The position numbers were made by a program, and so were the translations under genes. A stretch of 40,666 nucleotides of DNA, taken from assembly GCA_937907215.1 (NCBI GenBank), contig CALESG010000080.1:1-40666 (forward strand), in the 5' to 3' direction. Source of the DNA: an uncultured Ruminococcus sp. GTDB taxonomy: Bacteria; Bacillota; Clostridia; Oscillospirales; Ruminococcaceae. Of the stretch, positions 40,123 through 40,666 are shown piece after piece (position 1 is the first letter of the stretch; every line of letters starts with the position of its first letter). The notes under the pieces are model-generated. The model worked only from the letters and a program-made list of their open reading frames with translations. It searched no databases and had not been told where the DNA came from.

Positions 40123-40177
40123 AATTTTCTCCTTTTATTAAATGTATAAATATTTTATCATGTTGTAAATTATTTGA

Positions 40178-40236
40178 TTGACTTTAAGTATGTTTTATGG
40201 CATAATATAATCATATAAGTATAAATCATACTTAAA
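40178..40236 (+). promoter_or_regulatory. Promoter with 10-bp inverted-repeat operator
   Basis: TTGACT (40178-40183) and CATAAT (40201-40206) are 17 bp apart on the plus strand. TTTAAGTATG (40183-40192) and CATACTTAAA (40227-40236) form a perfect inverted repeat on both sides of the -10, a likely binding site for the adjacent XRE proteins. Confidence 0.65.
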
Positions 40237-40261
40237 TAAATAAAAAGGATTATGTGTTGGT

Positions 40262-40447
40262 ATGTATAAGAAAGCATATTTCATGTTATTTAATCGAATT
40301 AGTGACATAATAGAATATATAGAAAAAACAATTGACAGCATCGAAGATGAGCGAGTAAAGGAAGCGTTTATGGAAATACTATCGTATATGATCCAATCAC
40401 AGTGTGACACAGAGGAGATAATAATAGGTAGTAAGGACGAAATATGA
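40262..40447 (+). CDS. Small protein, unknown
   Basis: A 61-aa ORF (M-Y-K-K-A-Y-F-M-L-F-N-R-I-S-D-I-I-E-Y-I) of amphipathic helical character, acidic near the C-terminus. It begins about 50 bp after the promoter with an inverted-repeat operator and is divergent from the XRE pair, the usual place of a regulated partner. The ribosome site is weak (AAGGA, 16 bp upstream). No family is recognised. Confidence 0.55.
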   Translation: MYKKAYFMLFNRISDIIEYIEKTIDSIEDERVKEAFMEILSYMIQSQCDTEEIIIGSKDEI

Positions 40448-40527
40448 TAGCATATGTATAAAATCGACATAAAATACATGATATACAAAAAACAAACTAT
40501 AAAAAAGATAGAAACTGGAAAAAGGGC

Positions 40528-40662
40528 TTGACATAAAGTGGGTGGTGTGGTATAATAATAAAGCTGTCGGGGGAGAGCGAATAAATGAAGTGAAGAGAAG
40601 AGACGGTAAGTGAACGGGAGTTCCACGGGCTTCGAACTTATTCACAATTTATTTACTTGACA
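40528..40662 (+). promoter_or_regulatory. Consensus promoters at the window edge, possibly rRNA operon P1/P2
   Basis: TTGACA (40528-40533), a 17-bp spacer and TATAAT (40551-40556) match the sigma consensus perfectly. A second TTGACA begins at 40657, its -10 beyond the window. The interval between the two (about 40563-40656) is G/A-rich with no ORF. Two strong promoters in tandem is the layout of many Firmicute rRNA operons; the gene itself is not in view. Confidence 0.6.
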
Positions 40663-40666
40663 AAAA

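Noticed and set aside
40618..40640. GAGTTCCACGGGCTTCGAAC as tRNA T-arm or parS half-site
   Set aside because: No cloverleaf can be drawn and the palindrome core is absent.

Overview
The window is the chromosomal replication-origin region of a low-GC Firmicute. The gene order mnmE-jag-yidC-yidD-rnpA-rpmH // dnaA-dnaN-S4-recF-gyrB-x-gyrA ... mnmG-rsmG-noc/parB-like-parA-parB-serS is the classical Bacillota oriC neighbourhood. The Cthe_2159-type beta-helix protein, TatD-linked radical SAM protein, C39-like cell-wall protein with wall-binding repeats and AguA/AguB pair suggest a gut or rumen clostridium of the Ruminococcus/Oscillospirales kind. The genus is inferred from gene content only.

Layout. 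(1) 1-2.4 kb: a 5'-truncated secreted beta-helix carbohydrate-binding protein. (2) 2.4-7.1 kb, minus strand: tRNA modification, RNA binding, membrane insertion, RNase P and L34, transcribed away from the origin. (3) 7.1-8.15 kb: a gene-free origin arm with a consensus rpmH promoter carrying a DnaA box at its start site, two copies of a palindromic repeat, and a dnaA promoter followed at once by a terminator-like hairpin. (4) 8.15-12.6 kb: dnaA, a 0.6 kb oriC with DnaA boxes, a five-repeat DnaA-trio and an AT-rich tract, then dnaN, an S4 protein and recF. (5) 12.6-18.2 kb: gyrB, a membrane protein and gyrA, behind a promoter interleaved with DnaA boxes. (6) 18.2-25.5 kb: a phosphoesterase, mnmG, rsmG, a degenerate ParB paralogue, parA and parB. 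(7) 25.5-29.5 kb: an unusual serS and an OmpR-type two-component system with a very large low-complexity sensor. (8) 29.5-37.7 kb, minus strand: zinc-ribbon and membrane proteins, a radical SAM protein, a C39-like protein and the agmatine-to-putrescine pair aguA/aguB, separated by a large inverted repeat. (9) 37.9-40.7 kb: guaB, two tandem XRE regulators facing a small ORF across an inverted-repeat operator, and consensus promoters at the edge that may belong to an rRNA operon.

Six identical 16-bp parS palindromes lie between 3.8 and 33.5 kb, so origin firing (DnaA), supercoiling (gyrase) and segregation (ParA/ParB/parS) are all encoded here. The most unusual features are: a MITE-like family of exactly 163 bp, with four full copies and two remnants among the parS/par sites; a ParB/Noc-like protein that has lost the nucleotide-binding box; a short dnaA leader transcript that appears to be terminated; and the inverted repeat that splits aguA from aguB.
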